The notes under the pieces: model-generated
Seen by the model: only the letters and a program-made list of their open reading frames with translations
Told to the model about the DNA's origin: nothing
Database searches by the model: none
Program-made: the position numbers and the translations under genes
Shown here: piece by piece, positions 52,589-60,451 of the stretch
Layout: every line of letters starts with the position of its first letter
Position numbering within the stretch: the stretch's first letter is position 1
DNA from: Urinicoccus timonensis
GTDB taxonomy: Bacteria > Bacillota > Clostridia > Tissierellales > Peptoniphilaceae
Direction of reading: 5' to 3'
Assembly: GCF_900232945.1 (NCBI RefSeq)
Contig: NZ_OCTU01000004.1
Location: 110,512 to 171,001, forward strand
DNA length: 60,490 bases

Positions 52589-54326
52589 TTGAAACCCTCC
52601 ATTCATTCGCACTGTTAAACATCTCTTGCAGTCTCTTATACCTTGTATCTTTTGACATTAGTTCTTTGTCGGAACCTCTTTCTATAATTTTTCCGCCATC
52701 CATCACAAGTATTTCATCAAGGTCTTTAATTGTAGATAGCCTGTGCGCAATCATGATAACTGTTTTATCCTTCATAAGATTTTTGAAAGCTTTTTGAAGT
52801 TCAAACTCGTTATCTGGGTCAATTGATGCCGATGCCTCATCCATAATAATAATTTTGGAATCCTTTAAAATTGCTCTAGCAATTGCAATTCTTTGTTTTT
52901 CTCCACCAGATAAATAAACTCCTTTTGAGCCTATGACTGTATTTTCTCTTTCTGGGAATTTGCCCAATATCAAATCGCATCCCGCTAATTTTAAGGCTCT
53001 CATAACGTCATCTTTCGTCGCATCTTTATTAGCTAAAGCAACATTGTCATAAATGCTCTTCTTGAATAATTTTGAATCTTGAAAAACAAAGGAAATGGCT
53101 TTAATTAAAGCTTCGTCAGAATATTCACTTATAGGCATGCCACCTATCTTTATCCTTCCTTCATTAACATTGTAAAAACCTGATATAAGTTTTGCTACAG
53201 TTGATTTACCTGATCCAGATGAACCGACTAGTGCATAGGACTTTCCTTCTTCTAATTTAAAGGATAAATTTTCAATTACAGCTTTATCATTATAAGCAAA
53301 GCTAACATTCTCAAAGTCTATATTATAGTTTTTAAAATGATTGACATTACCATGCAATAATTTGTCTTTTTGCATATCCTCGTATAGTGCTTCTAAAGTA
53401 TCTACTGCATAATTGCCTTGAGAAATATACATGGAGTACCACATCATTCTCATAAATGAAACGAAGAGAACTCCCGATAAAAATAAAGTCATGATAAGCT
53501 CAAGTAAAATCACCTTGGTACTGCCTAAGCTAGTCATAAAATAGACTATAGGAATAATTAAAATTGCAATTAAACCAAAAAATAACCATTGGTACAAAAC
53601 ATAAGGTTTTTTACAAGATAGGGAATAATCATAAGCATATTTCGAGTAATCTTTTATCGCCTTGTAAAAGCTTTTAAAGGACTCTACATTTGCTTTAAAT
53701 ATTTTTACAACTTGCATCCCTCTAACGTACTCAACAGTTTCAGCACTTAGTTTAGATAGGGCTTCTTGGTATATCTTCATAAATTCTTGCTCGCCCATCA
53801 TCGCCCCTAAAATTAAGCCGCCAATTATAGTAAGAGCAAGCAAGGTTATACCAACTCTTATACTTACTATAAAGCCAAGTGCAAGGACAAGCACGGGTGT
53901 AACTATTGCCTGAGAACTATCGGGTATCATGTGGGCTACTACCTGATGAGTTTGTGCGGCATTGTCATCTATGATCTTTCTTATTTGACCAGATGGATTT
54001 AAGTCAAAGAACCTAAAACTTGCTTTCTCTAGGCCGTCGATCCCTCTTTTCCTCAAATTTGTTTCAAGCCTAAATCCCAAGATGTGTGAAAACATTCCTG
54101 AAACAAAATAAAATATCGCTCCACTGGTTAGTGTAGTAACAGATTTTAATGCTAAGTTCTCTGCACCAGATAAATTTGAATTAATTATTAACTTATCTAG
54201 AAATTTGTAGATTAAATAGTATCCATATACCGTAAGCACAGCAGATATAGCAGAAAAAATAATAGCTAAAAAGCCGAGATATTTTTTATCTTCTACATAA
54301 GCAAATAGTTTTTTGTAAATCTTCAT
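52572..54326 (-). CDS. ABC transporter, exporter fold, fused TMD-NBD (YbtP/Q-like), subunit 1
   Basis: This 584-aa protein has six helices (about residues 18-315) and a complete NBD: Walker A GSSGSGKST, signature LSGGEKQR, Walker B IIIMDEASASID and His in MIAHRLST. LDLNPSGQIRKIIDDNAAQ is the coupling-helix region seen in siderophore-related pairs. AAGGAG precedes the ATG. Transcription starts at the promoter with Fur-like box A, divergent from the AraC gene. Import of a metal-loaded metallophore is the best analogy; export is the alternative. Confidence 0.9.
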   Translation of the reverse strand: MKIYKKLFAYVEDKKYLGFLAIIFSAISAVLTVYGYYLIYKFLDKLIINSNLSGAENLALKSVTTLTSGAIFYFVSGMFSHILGFRLETNLRKRGIDGLEKASFRFFDLNPSGQIRKIIDDNAAQTHQVVAHMIPDSSQAIVTPVLVLALGFIVSIRVGITLLALTIIGGLILGAMMGEQEFMKIYQEALSKLSAETVEYVRGMQVVKIFKANVESFKSFYKAIKDYSKYAYDYSLSCKKPYVLYQWLFFGLIAILIIPIVYFMTSLGSTKVILLELIMTLFLSGVLFVSFMRMMWYSMYISQGNYAVDTLEALYEDMQKDKLLHGNVNHFKNYNIDFENVSFAYNDKAVIENLSFKLEEGKSYALVGSSGSGKSTVAKLISGFYNVNEGRIKIGGMPISEYSDEALIKAISFVFQDSKLFKKSIYDNVALANKDATKDDVMRALKLAGCDLILGKFPERENTVIGSKGVYLSGGEKQRIAIARAILKDSKIIIMDEASASIDPDNEFELQKAFKNLMKDKTVIMIAHRLSTIKDLDEILVMDGGKIIERGSDKELMSKDTRYKRLQEMFNSANEWRVSNEGVL

Positions 54327-54376
54327 AATGACATCTCCTTTCTTTGATATTCCTTTTAGATATAAATTTACTTAAT

Positions 54377-54391
54377 TGATAATATCTATCA
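54377..54391. promoter_or_regulatory. Fur-like box A
   Basis: TGATAATATCTATCA matches the 7-1-7 Fur consensus at 13 of 15 positions. It lies just downstream of the exporter -10 and adjoins the -35 of the araC-like gene. One bound repressor could silence both directions. Confidence 0.65.
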
Positions 54392-54420
54392 TTGCCTTTC
54401 TATTATACATCGGTTATAAT
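54392..54420 (+). promoter_or_regulatory. Promoter of the AraC-family gene
   Basis: The -35 TTGCCT (54392-54397), a 17-bp spacer and -10 TATAAT (54415-54420) read to the right. It overlaps the exporter promoter on the other strand. Confidence 0.7.
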
Positions 54421-54431
54421 TACCAATACAA
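54402..54431 (-). promoter_or_regulatory. Promoter of the exporter pair
   Basis: The -35 TTGTAT (54426-54431), an 18-bp spacer and -10 TATAAT (54402-54407) lie on the minus strand, face to face with the araC-like promoter. Box A begins 10 bp after the -10. Confidence 0.65.
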
Positions 54432-54486
54432 TAGTTTTGAATTAATAAGGCTAATTGGGATATTGTCTAAAAGGGATAGGTGTATT

Positions 54487-55479
54487 ATGACATATTACGA
54501 TTTTGTAAAAGATTATATGAAAGTAGATGAATGTAAAAACAATAAGAAATATTCAAGTGCAGGGCACACTTTTTGTTGGAATAAAGATGACTCAACTTAT
54601 GCAGAAGGTCTATATTGGTTTTATGAAGGAGATGGCTTCATTATTGATGTTCACGATTTTTATATCAGAGAGGAAGTAGTTCAAAATAATACTTATAGTA
54701 TGGCAGACTATGTGTCAATATATTCAAGCTACATTGTCAGCGCAAACGGCGAGAGATTTAGTCCTTATCAAACGTTGACTGCAAACTCTTTATGCACTCT
54801 TGATTTTGATAATATAGGAGATGATTTTGTTTTTTTATTACATGAGAACTGCTATTATCTTGCTGTATCTATAGGATTTAAAAGAGAACTCTTAGAAAAA
54901 CATCTAGCATCTATTAACATTAATCCAGAATTATTTTATTCAGCTTTACTGCAAACGAATCAAATTATACTTACAAAGGCCTTAGAAAAAGTGGCAATGG
55001 AAATATTAAATTGTAAGATGGACGCTCCTGCCGCTGATTTTTTCTTTAAAGCCAAAGCAAATGAATGGGTAAGTATAGTAATAGATACCTACTTAAATAG
55101 GAAGAAATATAAAATTGAGTCTGATGATAATAAAGCACTTGAAGATATAGCAAGATTCTTAGATGATCATTTCGCCATGAATGTAAATCAAGAAACCCTT
55201 GAAAAAATCTCAAGAATGAGCGGAACAAAATTAAAAAACTTGTTCAAAGAAAAATATGGTCAAAGTATTACAGAATACACCCAAAGAAAAAGAATGAATG
55301 TAGCTGAAACTCTTCTCTTAAATACCGAACTACCTATAAAAGAAATTGCTGAGTCTGTTGGATACACATCCCATAGCAAATTTTCCATTTATTACAAAAG
55401 ATACAAGGGAAAACTTCCAAGTGAAGTCCGTAATTTAGCCTGCAAAGATCACAATTTAAAATGCGATTACTGCGACTAA
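54487..55479 (+). CDS. AraC-family transcriptional regulator (YbtA-like position)
   Basis: The ATG at 54487 has GGATAGG upstream and follows the promoter; the longer frame from 54376 starts inside the promoter and is rejected. The protein is about 330 aa. Its N-terminal ligand domain (about residues 1-225) is followed by two helix-turn-helix motifs (about 232-320), with LEKISRMSGTKLKNLFKEKY and PIKEIAESVGYTSHSKFSIY. A Cys/His tail (KDHNLKCDYCD) could sense a metal. Regulators of this kind activate siderophore transport when the loaded siderophore is bound; the role here is by analogy. Confidence 0.88.
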   Translation: MTYYDFVKDYMKVDECKNNKKYSSAGHTFCWNKDDSTYAEGLYWFYEGDGFIIDVHDFYIREEVVQNNTYSMADYVSIYSSYIVSANGERFSPYQTLTANSLCTLDFDNIGDDFVFLLHENCYYLAVSIGFKRELLEKHLASININPELFYSALLQTNQIILTKALEKVAMEILNCKMDAPAADFFFKAKANEWVSIVIDTYLNRKKYKIESDDNKALEDIARFLDDHFAMNVNQETLEKISRMSGTKLKNLFKEKYGQSITEYTQRKRMNVAETLLLNTELPIKEIAESVGYTSHSKFSIYYKRYKGKLPSEVRNLACKDHNLKCDYCD

Positions 55480-55518
55480 GCTAAATTTTTTTACACCCCC
55501 ATAGCTTATCCTTATAAC

Positions 55519-56109
55519 TCAGGTTCTTTCTCTATCGCCTGTAATAAAATAATCACAATAATCTGCTCCATTTGCTATAGTACCTTTTCTGTGAAGTACT
55601 CCATGTTGAAGACTTATCATTAGCTCATCAAGTTCACAGAATAGCGGCATTAATTCATCTACCCCCAACTTCTTTATATAAGCACAAATGGGGCAACGAG
55701 TAATTCTATAATAACAAGCACCATCATAGGGTTCTCCCTCAAAATTAACCTTAAAAGATGTGGGGTAAAGCTTTTCTTTTTCCTCTGTATACCATTTATA
55801 ATACTTAAGTATATTTTTCTTATTGGCCCCTTTTCCCCTTTTAGTATTGAGATTAATCAAGGAAAAATACCATTTGACAAAATAAAGAGAGCGACGCATC
55901 ATTTCCTGGATGGTTTCTGGTGGAATCTTTTTCTCGCTTGCTAAATATGGAGCAACAAAGACAAGGGCGAACCGCTCATTGTAGGCCATGGGATTGTCCT
56001 CTCCGATATCGTCCATATTTTTTATAAGTTCTCGATAAATTTTTTTGCTATTTTTAATAATGTCTGAAGCATATGCTTTATTATATTTTTCTATGAGAAC
56101 TTTCTTCAT
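55519..56109 (-). CDS. L-2-amino-thiazoline-4-carboxylate hydrolase-family protein (copy 2)
   Basis: This 196-aa paralogue of the protein at 48400-49026 is near-identical over long stretches: NPMAYNE-FAL-FVAPYLASEK and GVLHRK-TIANGA. Upstream, the same strand still encodes MKYKGF, then FLLFKGP in another frame. In copy 1 this region reads MKYHSFYFNLFQHP in one frame, so one T is missing from a T run here. Translation must start at the internal ATG (56109), which has only a weak AAAGG site. Function may persist because the conserved core is complete. Confidence 0.82.
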   Translation of the reverse strand: MKKVLIEKYNKAYASDIIKNSKKIYRELIKNMDDIGEDNPMAYNERFALVFVAPYLASEKKIPPETIQEMMRRSLYFVKWYFSLINLNTKRGKGANKKNILKYYKWYTEEKEKLYPTSFKVNFEGEPYDGACYYRITRCPICAYIKKLGVDELMPLFCELDELMISLQHGVLHRKGTIANGADYCDYFITGDRERT

Positions 56110-56180
56110 TGGACCTTTAAATAATAAGAAATAAAACCTTTATATTTCATTTTTTTATCCCTCGTCTTTCTTTATATGGC

Positions 56181-56789
56181 CTATTTTTTTGCAATGAATG
56201 CGACTTGTTTTTTCCTATCTAAATGATAGTCACAGTAAAAGCCAGCATTCGTAAGCATTTTTGTCAAGTCGTCGGGTGTATATACTTCCATCTCTATACT
56301 ATCCGCTAATTTTTTTACATCTCTTCTTTCCTTAGATGATGCTTCATTACATATTAAAAACTGTCCACCTTTTTTCAACACGCGATAAATCTCTTTAAAA
56401 CATTCCACTATGTCTTCCCAAAAATAAATCGTTTCAAAAGCTGTTACAATATCTATGGATTCATCTTTAAAAGGAAGGCTCTTTACATCTCCCAATGAGA
56501 TTTCGCATCTTCCCGACTCAATCGCTTCTTTATTTATCTCCCTTGACATTTTTACACTCATTCCTGAGTGGTCCATACCATAAACTTTATTGGCTTTCGC
56601 TAAAAAATATTCTATGTTCCGTCCACCACCACAACCTAAATCTAAAATCGTATCTTCTTGATCAATTTTTAAGTAAGATCTTCCCCATCTTGCTAATTTT
56701 TCATGCCCCTTATTCATACTCTTTAGCATAAATCTGCCGGCAAAATTGTCTTTAGGTTTTCTAAAATTTTCTAAAAAACTCTTAAACAT
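56181..56789 (-). CDS. SAM-dependent methyltransferase, class I
   Basis: This 202-aa cytoplasmic protein has motif I ILDLGCGGGRNIEYF, the acidic VYGMDHSG, ISLGDVKSLPFKDESIDIV and VLKKGGQFLICNE. A very strong GAGGAGGAGG site precedes the ATG. It is directly upstream of thiazoline-hydrolase-like copy 2 and directly downstream of Fur-like box C. Unlike the methyltransferase at 49078 it has no membrane helices and is a different subfamily, although the gene order is the same. Confidence 0.9.
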   Translation of the reverse strand: MFKSFLENFRKPKDNFAGRFMLKSMNKGHEKLARWGRSYLKIDQEDTILDLGCGGGRNIEYFLAKANKVYGMDHSGMSVKMSREINKEAIESGRCEISLGDVKSLPFKDESIDIVTAFETIYFWEDIVECFKEIYRVLKKGGQFLICNEASSKERRDVKKLADSIEMEVYTPDDLTKMLTNAGFYCDYHLDRKKQVAFIAKK

Positions 56790-56813
56790 TCCCTCCTCCT
56801 CTGGACACTAAAT

Positions 56814-56839
56814 TGAAATCAATTATCACTTATATTATA
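56814..56839 (-). promoter_or_regulatory. Promoter with Fur-like box C
   Basis: An extended -10, TGATATAAT (TATAAT at 56834-56839), is followed after 5 bp by TGAAATCAATTATCA (56814-56828). This matches the Fur 7-1-7 consensus at 12 of 15 positions. The layout is the same as at boxes A and B. Confidence 0.6.
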
Positions 56840-56893
56840 TCACGTTTCCTTTGTTTAGATTTAATATTTTACTAGAAAGGCATCCTTTTTGAA

Positions 56894-57043
56894 TTATAAG
56901 CCCCTATCGTTATCCCGTCCTATAGCCCTATAAAAAGCCATGATTATAGTTATAACTCCCTCTATCTTTTCTGTAGATTTTTTATCAGCACTTCTATTTC
57001 TTCATTTGCCTTTTTGCATAAAATTTACCACCATCCACTTAAA
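56894..57043 (-). pseudogene. Remnant of a phage terminase large subunit (C-terminus)
   Basis: The minus-strand frame reads FKWMVVNFMQKGK, a stop, then RNRSADKKSTEKIEGVITII and MAFYRAIGRDNDRGL with a stop at 56894. Phage TerL proteins end in K-STEKIDGVVALIMALDRA...YDERG. The match in order and spacing is good; the gene upstream is gone. It marks a decayed prophage or related element. Confidence 0.55.
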
Positions 57044-57137
57044 CTATTCCAAAGTATTTTTTTAAGAAGTCGGCCATGAATTCTTTACTGCAAACAAATA
57101 CCTTATTTATATTTCTCAACAATATAGTTTAAAAAAT

Positions 57138-57174
57138 AATGGCTCTAAGATTTTTTTAAATCCTAAGAGCCATT
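57138..57174 (-). terminator. Terminator-like hairpin
   Basis: Arms AATGGCTCT/AGAGCCATT with inner pairing of GATTT/AAATC are followed by ATTTTTTAAA on the minus strand. It directly follows the RumA-like remnant. Confidence 0.7.
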
Positions 57175-57305
57175 GATTGCAAGGCGTTTATAGCCTATGA
57201 TCTTATTTCTTATCATCAACACTACAATCTCCACATATGGCTTGAATGGTCAGTATGGATAATGTTTAATCTTTTCAAAAGCTTAGTATGTGGGAATCGG
57301 CCTAG
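57160..57305 (-). pseudogene. Second decayed RlmD/RumA-like 3' fragment
   Basis: The minus-strand frame reads IPTY, stop, AFEKIKHYPY, stop, PFKPYVEIVVLMIRNK. It aligns with the remnant at 10015-10115, where the same position reads HVEAIAILSKE. Both are in the same orientation. Stops and indels show it is not functional. Family assignment rests on the short P-x-x-P-H/HVE motif and is tentative. Confidence 0.4.
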
Positions 57306-57533
57306 TCATTAGTTAATTATAAATCATTCTAGATATTTTAGACTTTTCATGCATACAATTTTTTTCTACAAGACCTTGAATGATTAGCTAATCTTTCATC
57401 TTCATTTCCTCTATTTTAAAAATCTTTACTTGTTAAATGTATAAATAGCTCTTTTTCAGGATATTTTTATGATACAGGGCTTCCTCTATCTATTAATTTG
57501 TTATAATTGAATTAGATATTAAGGGAGGTTGTC

Positions 57534-59000
57534 ATGGATAAAATTTTAATTGGCAAAGGGAATAGGGAAAATTATATTCTTTTAAATAAAATGAATCGGC
57601 ACGGACTGATTAGCGGCGCCACCGGAACTGGAAAAACCGTCACGCTAAAGGTGCTTACAGAAGGTCTTTCTGAGGCTGGTGTTCCGACCATCCTTGCAGA
57701 TGTGAAGGGCGATCTTGCAAATATTTCAAAGCCTGGCGAGATGAATGACAAATTAAATTCAAGACTTGAAGAACTTGGCATTTCTAATTTTGATTTTAAA
57801 AATTATCCTGTAAATATGTGGGATATCTACGGCGAAAAAGGAATCCCACTTAGGGTTACTGTTTCAGAGATGGGTCCTCTTATGCTGGCAAATATTTTGG
57901 AGCTAAATGATACCCAGACTGGGGTTTTAAATATCATTTTCAAGGTTGCTGATAGCGAGGGGCTTCTGTTAATCGATTTAAAGGATCTTAAGCAAATGAT
58001 CAATTTCGTCGGTGAAAATAGGGAGGAAATTAGTAAGACCTACGGCAATGTGGCTAGTCAAAGCCTCTCTGCCATTTCTAGAAAACTTTTGTTTATTGAA
58101 GATGCCGGTGGAGACCTATTCTTCGGAGAGCCCGCCATAGATATCGGCGACCTTATTAGAACAGACACAAGTGGCAAGGGTCTGGTAAATATTTTAAATG
58201 CTACGAAATTGATTTCAAATCCACTTCTCTACTCCATGCTTCTTCTATACTTGCTTTCAGAAATCTATGAAAACTTCCCAGAGGTTGGAGATTTAGACAG
58301 ACCTAAGCTTGCCTTCTTCTTTGACGAAGCTCATTTACTCTTTAAGAACACGCCAAAAGTTTTACAGGACAAGATTATCCAAGTAGTTCGTCTCGTGCGC
58401 AGTAAAGGGGTGGGAGTATTCTTTATCACTCAAAACCCTCTCGACGTGCCGGAATCAATTTCATCACAACTTTCCAACAGAATCGTCCATCAACTAAGGG
58501 CTTATTCTCCAAAGGAACTAAAGGCGATAAAGGCTGTTGCAGATACATTTAGGCAGGATGAATCCATGGATCTAAAGGAAGAGATTATAAATCTTAGGAC
58601 CGGAGAAGCACTCGTTTCATTTGCTGATGAAAGTGGTGCACCAACTGTGGCAGACAAGGCGCTGATCCTTCCGCCCCACTCATCCTTTGCTACACTCACC
58701 GATGAGGAGTATAGGGCCTTGGTTGGTTCTTCGCCCCTTTATACAAAGTACAAGGATCCAATCGATAGAGAATCCGCCTACGAAATTCTTTTAGAAAGAA
58801 TCGAAAGAGAAAAATCAGAAGCTCAAAGACAGAAAGAACTTGACGCTCAAAGAAAAGAATTAGAACGGACACAAAAGTCCAACCGCAGCCAAAAGACTTA
58901 CATCGATAAAGGCATCGACTCCATGCTGGGAACCATTACGAGAACCATTGGTCGTGAAATCGCAAGAGGCCTCCTGGGTTCCATGACAAAAAGAAAATAA
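57534..59000 (+). CDS. DUF853/HerA-like ATPase
   Basis: This 488-aa protein has Walker A GATGTGKTVT (about residues 29-38), Walker B LAFFFDEAHLLF and an Arg finger region VRLVRSKGVGVFFITQNP. SSQLSNRIVHQLRAYSPKEL and a charged coiled coil near the C-terminus (EREKSEAQRQKELDAQRKEL) are typical of DUF853. These are hexameric ATPases related to HerA and FtsK; the DNA-pumping role is inferred from the fold. AAGGGAGG precedes the ATG. Its terminator has been split by IS-A. Confidence 0.9.
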   Translation: MDKILIGKGNRENYILLNKMNRHGLISGATGTGKTVTLKVLTEGLSEAGVPTILADVKGDLANISKPGEMNDKLNSRLEELGISNFDFKNYPVNMWDIYGEKGIPLRVTVSEMGPLMLANILELNDTQTGVLNIIFKVADSEGLLLIDLKDLKQMINFVGENREEISKTYGNVASQSLSAISRKLLFIEDAGGDLFFGEPAIDIGDLIRTDTSGKGLVNILNATKLISNPLLYSMLLLYLLSEIYENFPEVGDLDRPKLAFFFDEAHLLFKNTPKVLQDKIIQVVRLVRSKGVGVFFITQNPLDVPESISSQLSNRIVHQLRAYSPKELKAIKAVADTFRQDESMDLKEEIINLRTGEALVSFADESGAPTVADKALILPPHSSFATLTDEEYRALVGSSPLYTKYKDPIDRESAYEILLERIEREKSEAQRQKELDAQRKELERTQKSNRSQKTYIDKGIDSMLGTITRTIGREIARGLLGSMTKRK

Positions 59001-59019
59001 TAAAGAAACCAGCCTAGTC
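59001..59019 (+). terminator. Left arm of a terminator split by IS-A
   Basis: AAACCAGCC-TA-GTC ends at the IS. The complementary arm TAG-GGCTGGTTTT is at 138-150. Rejoined with one GTC removed, they form a terminator with a 9-bp stem (11 with one bulge) and GTC at the tip. It would serve both this gene and the minus-strand operon ending at 159. Confidence 0.8.
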
Positions 59020-59025
59020 TGATAT

Positions 59026-59066
59026 GTACCCTCTTTACTGGACAAACCAGTAAGGAGGGTATTTTT
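59026..59066 (+). terminator. Protective hairpin at the IS-A left end
   Basis: Nested stems TACCCTC/GAGGGTA and TACTGG/CCAGTA are followed by TTTTT, just before the orfA start. It should stop transcripts entering from the flank, a common way to limit transposase expression. Confidence 0.75.
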
Positions 59067-59633
59067 GTGAAATATAGCTATGAGTTCAAAAAAGAGTGCA
59101 TACAGTTGTATAGGCAAGGGAAATGGCCTGATACACCTGATGGGACCAAAGAAGAAAACCTTCATGCTTCCATTAGAAAATGGTTTAGATTAGAAGAACT
59201 TCATGGCCCAGAAATTTTAAACCATGGAAATAATATCCACTGGACACCAGATGAAAAATTAGAAATGGTGTCGAAAGTGCTGGCTGGAAATTCAATAAAG
59301 GCAACTGCAATCGAAAATGGAATCAATGAAGGACAACTTTATTCATGGCTTAACAAGTATAAAAAGGATGGATATAATGGTCTTGTGAATAAAAAGAAAG
59401 GCCGTAAATCTAAAAATACAACCATGAAAAAGAAAAATATCCATAAACCAAAAGAACTGAATGAATCCGAAAGAGAAGAACTCATAAGACTTAGAGCAGA
59501 AAATGAATATATGAAGGCTGAGAATGAAATCATAAAAAAAGAGATCGCCTTGAGAGAAGAACGTTACGCTGCGCAACTCAAGGCGAAAAAGCAGCGATTG
59601 TCAAAGAACTCAAAGAAAAAGGATACAGACTAA
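59067..59633 (+). CDS. IS3-family OrfA (IS-A)
   Basis: The start is GTG with GGAGGG eight bases upstream. The 188-aa protein has an N-terminal DNA-binding domain (KKECIQLYRQGKWPD), a second helix-turn-helix (NSIKATAIENGINEGQLYSW) and a coiled coil (LIRLRAENEYMKAENEIIKK). It ends in KNSKKKDTD beside an AAAGAAAAAGG stretch where -1 frameshifting would give the OrfAB fusion. Confidence 0.93.
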   Translation: MKYSYEFKKECIQLYRQGKWPDTPDGTKEENLHASIRKWFRLEELHGPEILNHGNNIHWTPDEKLEMVSKVLAGNSIKATAIENGINEGQLYSWLNKYKKDGYNGLVNKKKGRKSKNTTMKKKNIHKPKELNESEREELIRLRAENEYMKAENEIIKKEIALREERYAAQLKAKKQRLSKNSKKKDTD

Positions 59634-59656
59634 AGGATCTTTTAAGAGCCATTGAT

Positions 59657-60451
59657 TTGCCGAGGTCAACATACTACTTTGAACTAAATAAAGTGGATAA
59701 AATAAAAGTTAAGAATCGTTCAATTGCAGATAAAATAGCCCAAATCTTTCACCTACACAAAGGAAGATATGGAGTGAGAAGAGTCTATATGGAGTTAATA
59801 AATCAAGGCTATGTCATAAACCATAAAAAAGTACAAAGGATTATGCACGAACGAAAACTTTTTGGAAAGGGCTCTAAAGAAAAATACCACTCCTATCAGG
59901 GGAAAATAGGTAAAGTAGCAGATAATCTAATCAATAGAGACTTCAAAGCAGATAGACCTTTACAAAAATGGACCACGGATGTCTCTGAATTTAAATTTTC
60001 TTGGGGTAAATGCTACATCTCTCCAATACTTGATATGTATACCAATGAGATTATCTCCTACGACTTATCCTTAAGTCCTAATTTAAAACAAATATCTACT
60101 ATGTTAAGAAGAGCATTTAGAAAATTTCCAAAACTAAAGAACTTAATCCTACATTCAGATCAAGGATGGCAATACCAACATAAATATTATGTAAATGAAC
60201 TTAAAAAACATGGGATAAAGCAATCCATGTCAAGAAAAGGGAATTGCTATGATAACTCCATTATGGAAACATTCTTTGGAAGGCTAAAAAATGAAATGTA
60301 TTATGGTTACGAAAAGAGCTATCGCTCTTTTGACGAATTTTCGAGAGCAATAGAGGAGTATATAGATTATTACAATAACGAAAGAATTCAATCAAAAACA
60401 AAATGGATGCCACCTACAAAGTATAGGTTAGCATCCACTACAACGAATTAA
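59657..60451 (+). CDS. IS3-family transposase OrfB (IS-A)
   Basis: The 264-aa segment has HTH_21-like KGRYGVRRVYMELINQG, then the integrase core with DDE residues in TTDVSEF, HSDQGWQYQ and ETFFGRLKNE. MSRKGNCYDNSIMETFF is the family signature. The frame is open further upstream (KGYRLKDLLRAIDLPRSTYY), so the functional protein is the OrfAB frameshift product. The last 33 codons, including the stop, are repeated at window positions 1-99. Confidence 0.94.
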   Translation: MPRSTYYFELNKVDKIKVKNRSIADKIAQIFHLHKGRYGVRRVYMELINQGYVINHKKVQRIMHERKLFGKGSKEKYHSYQGKIGKVADNLINRDFKADRPLQKWTTDVSEFKFSWGKCYISPILDMYTNEIISYDLSLSPNLKQISTMLRRAFRKFPKLKNLILHSDQGWQYQHKYYVNELKKHGIKQSMSRKGNCYDNSIMETFFGRLKNEMYYGYEKSYRSFDEFSRAIEEYIDYYNNERIQSKTKWMPPTKYRLASTTTN

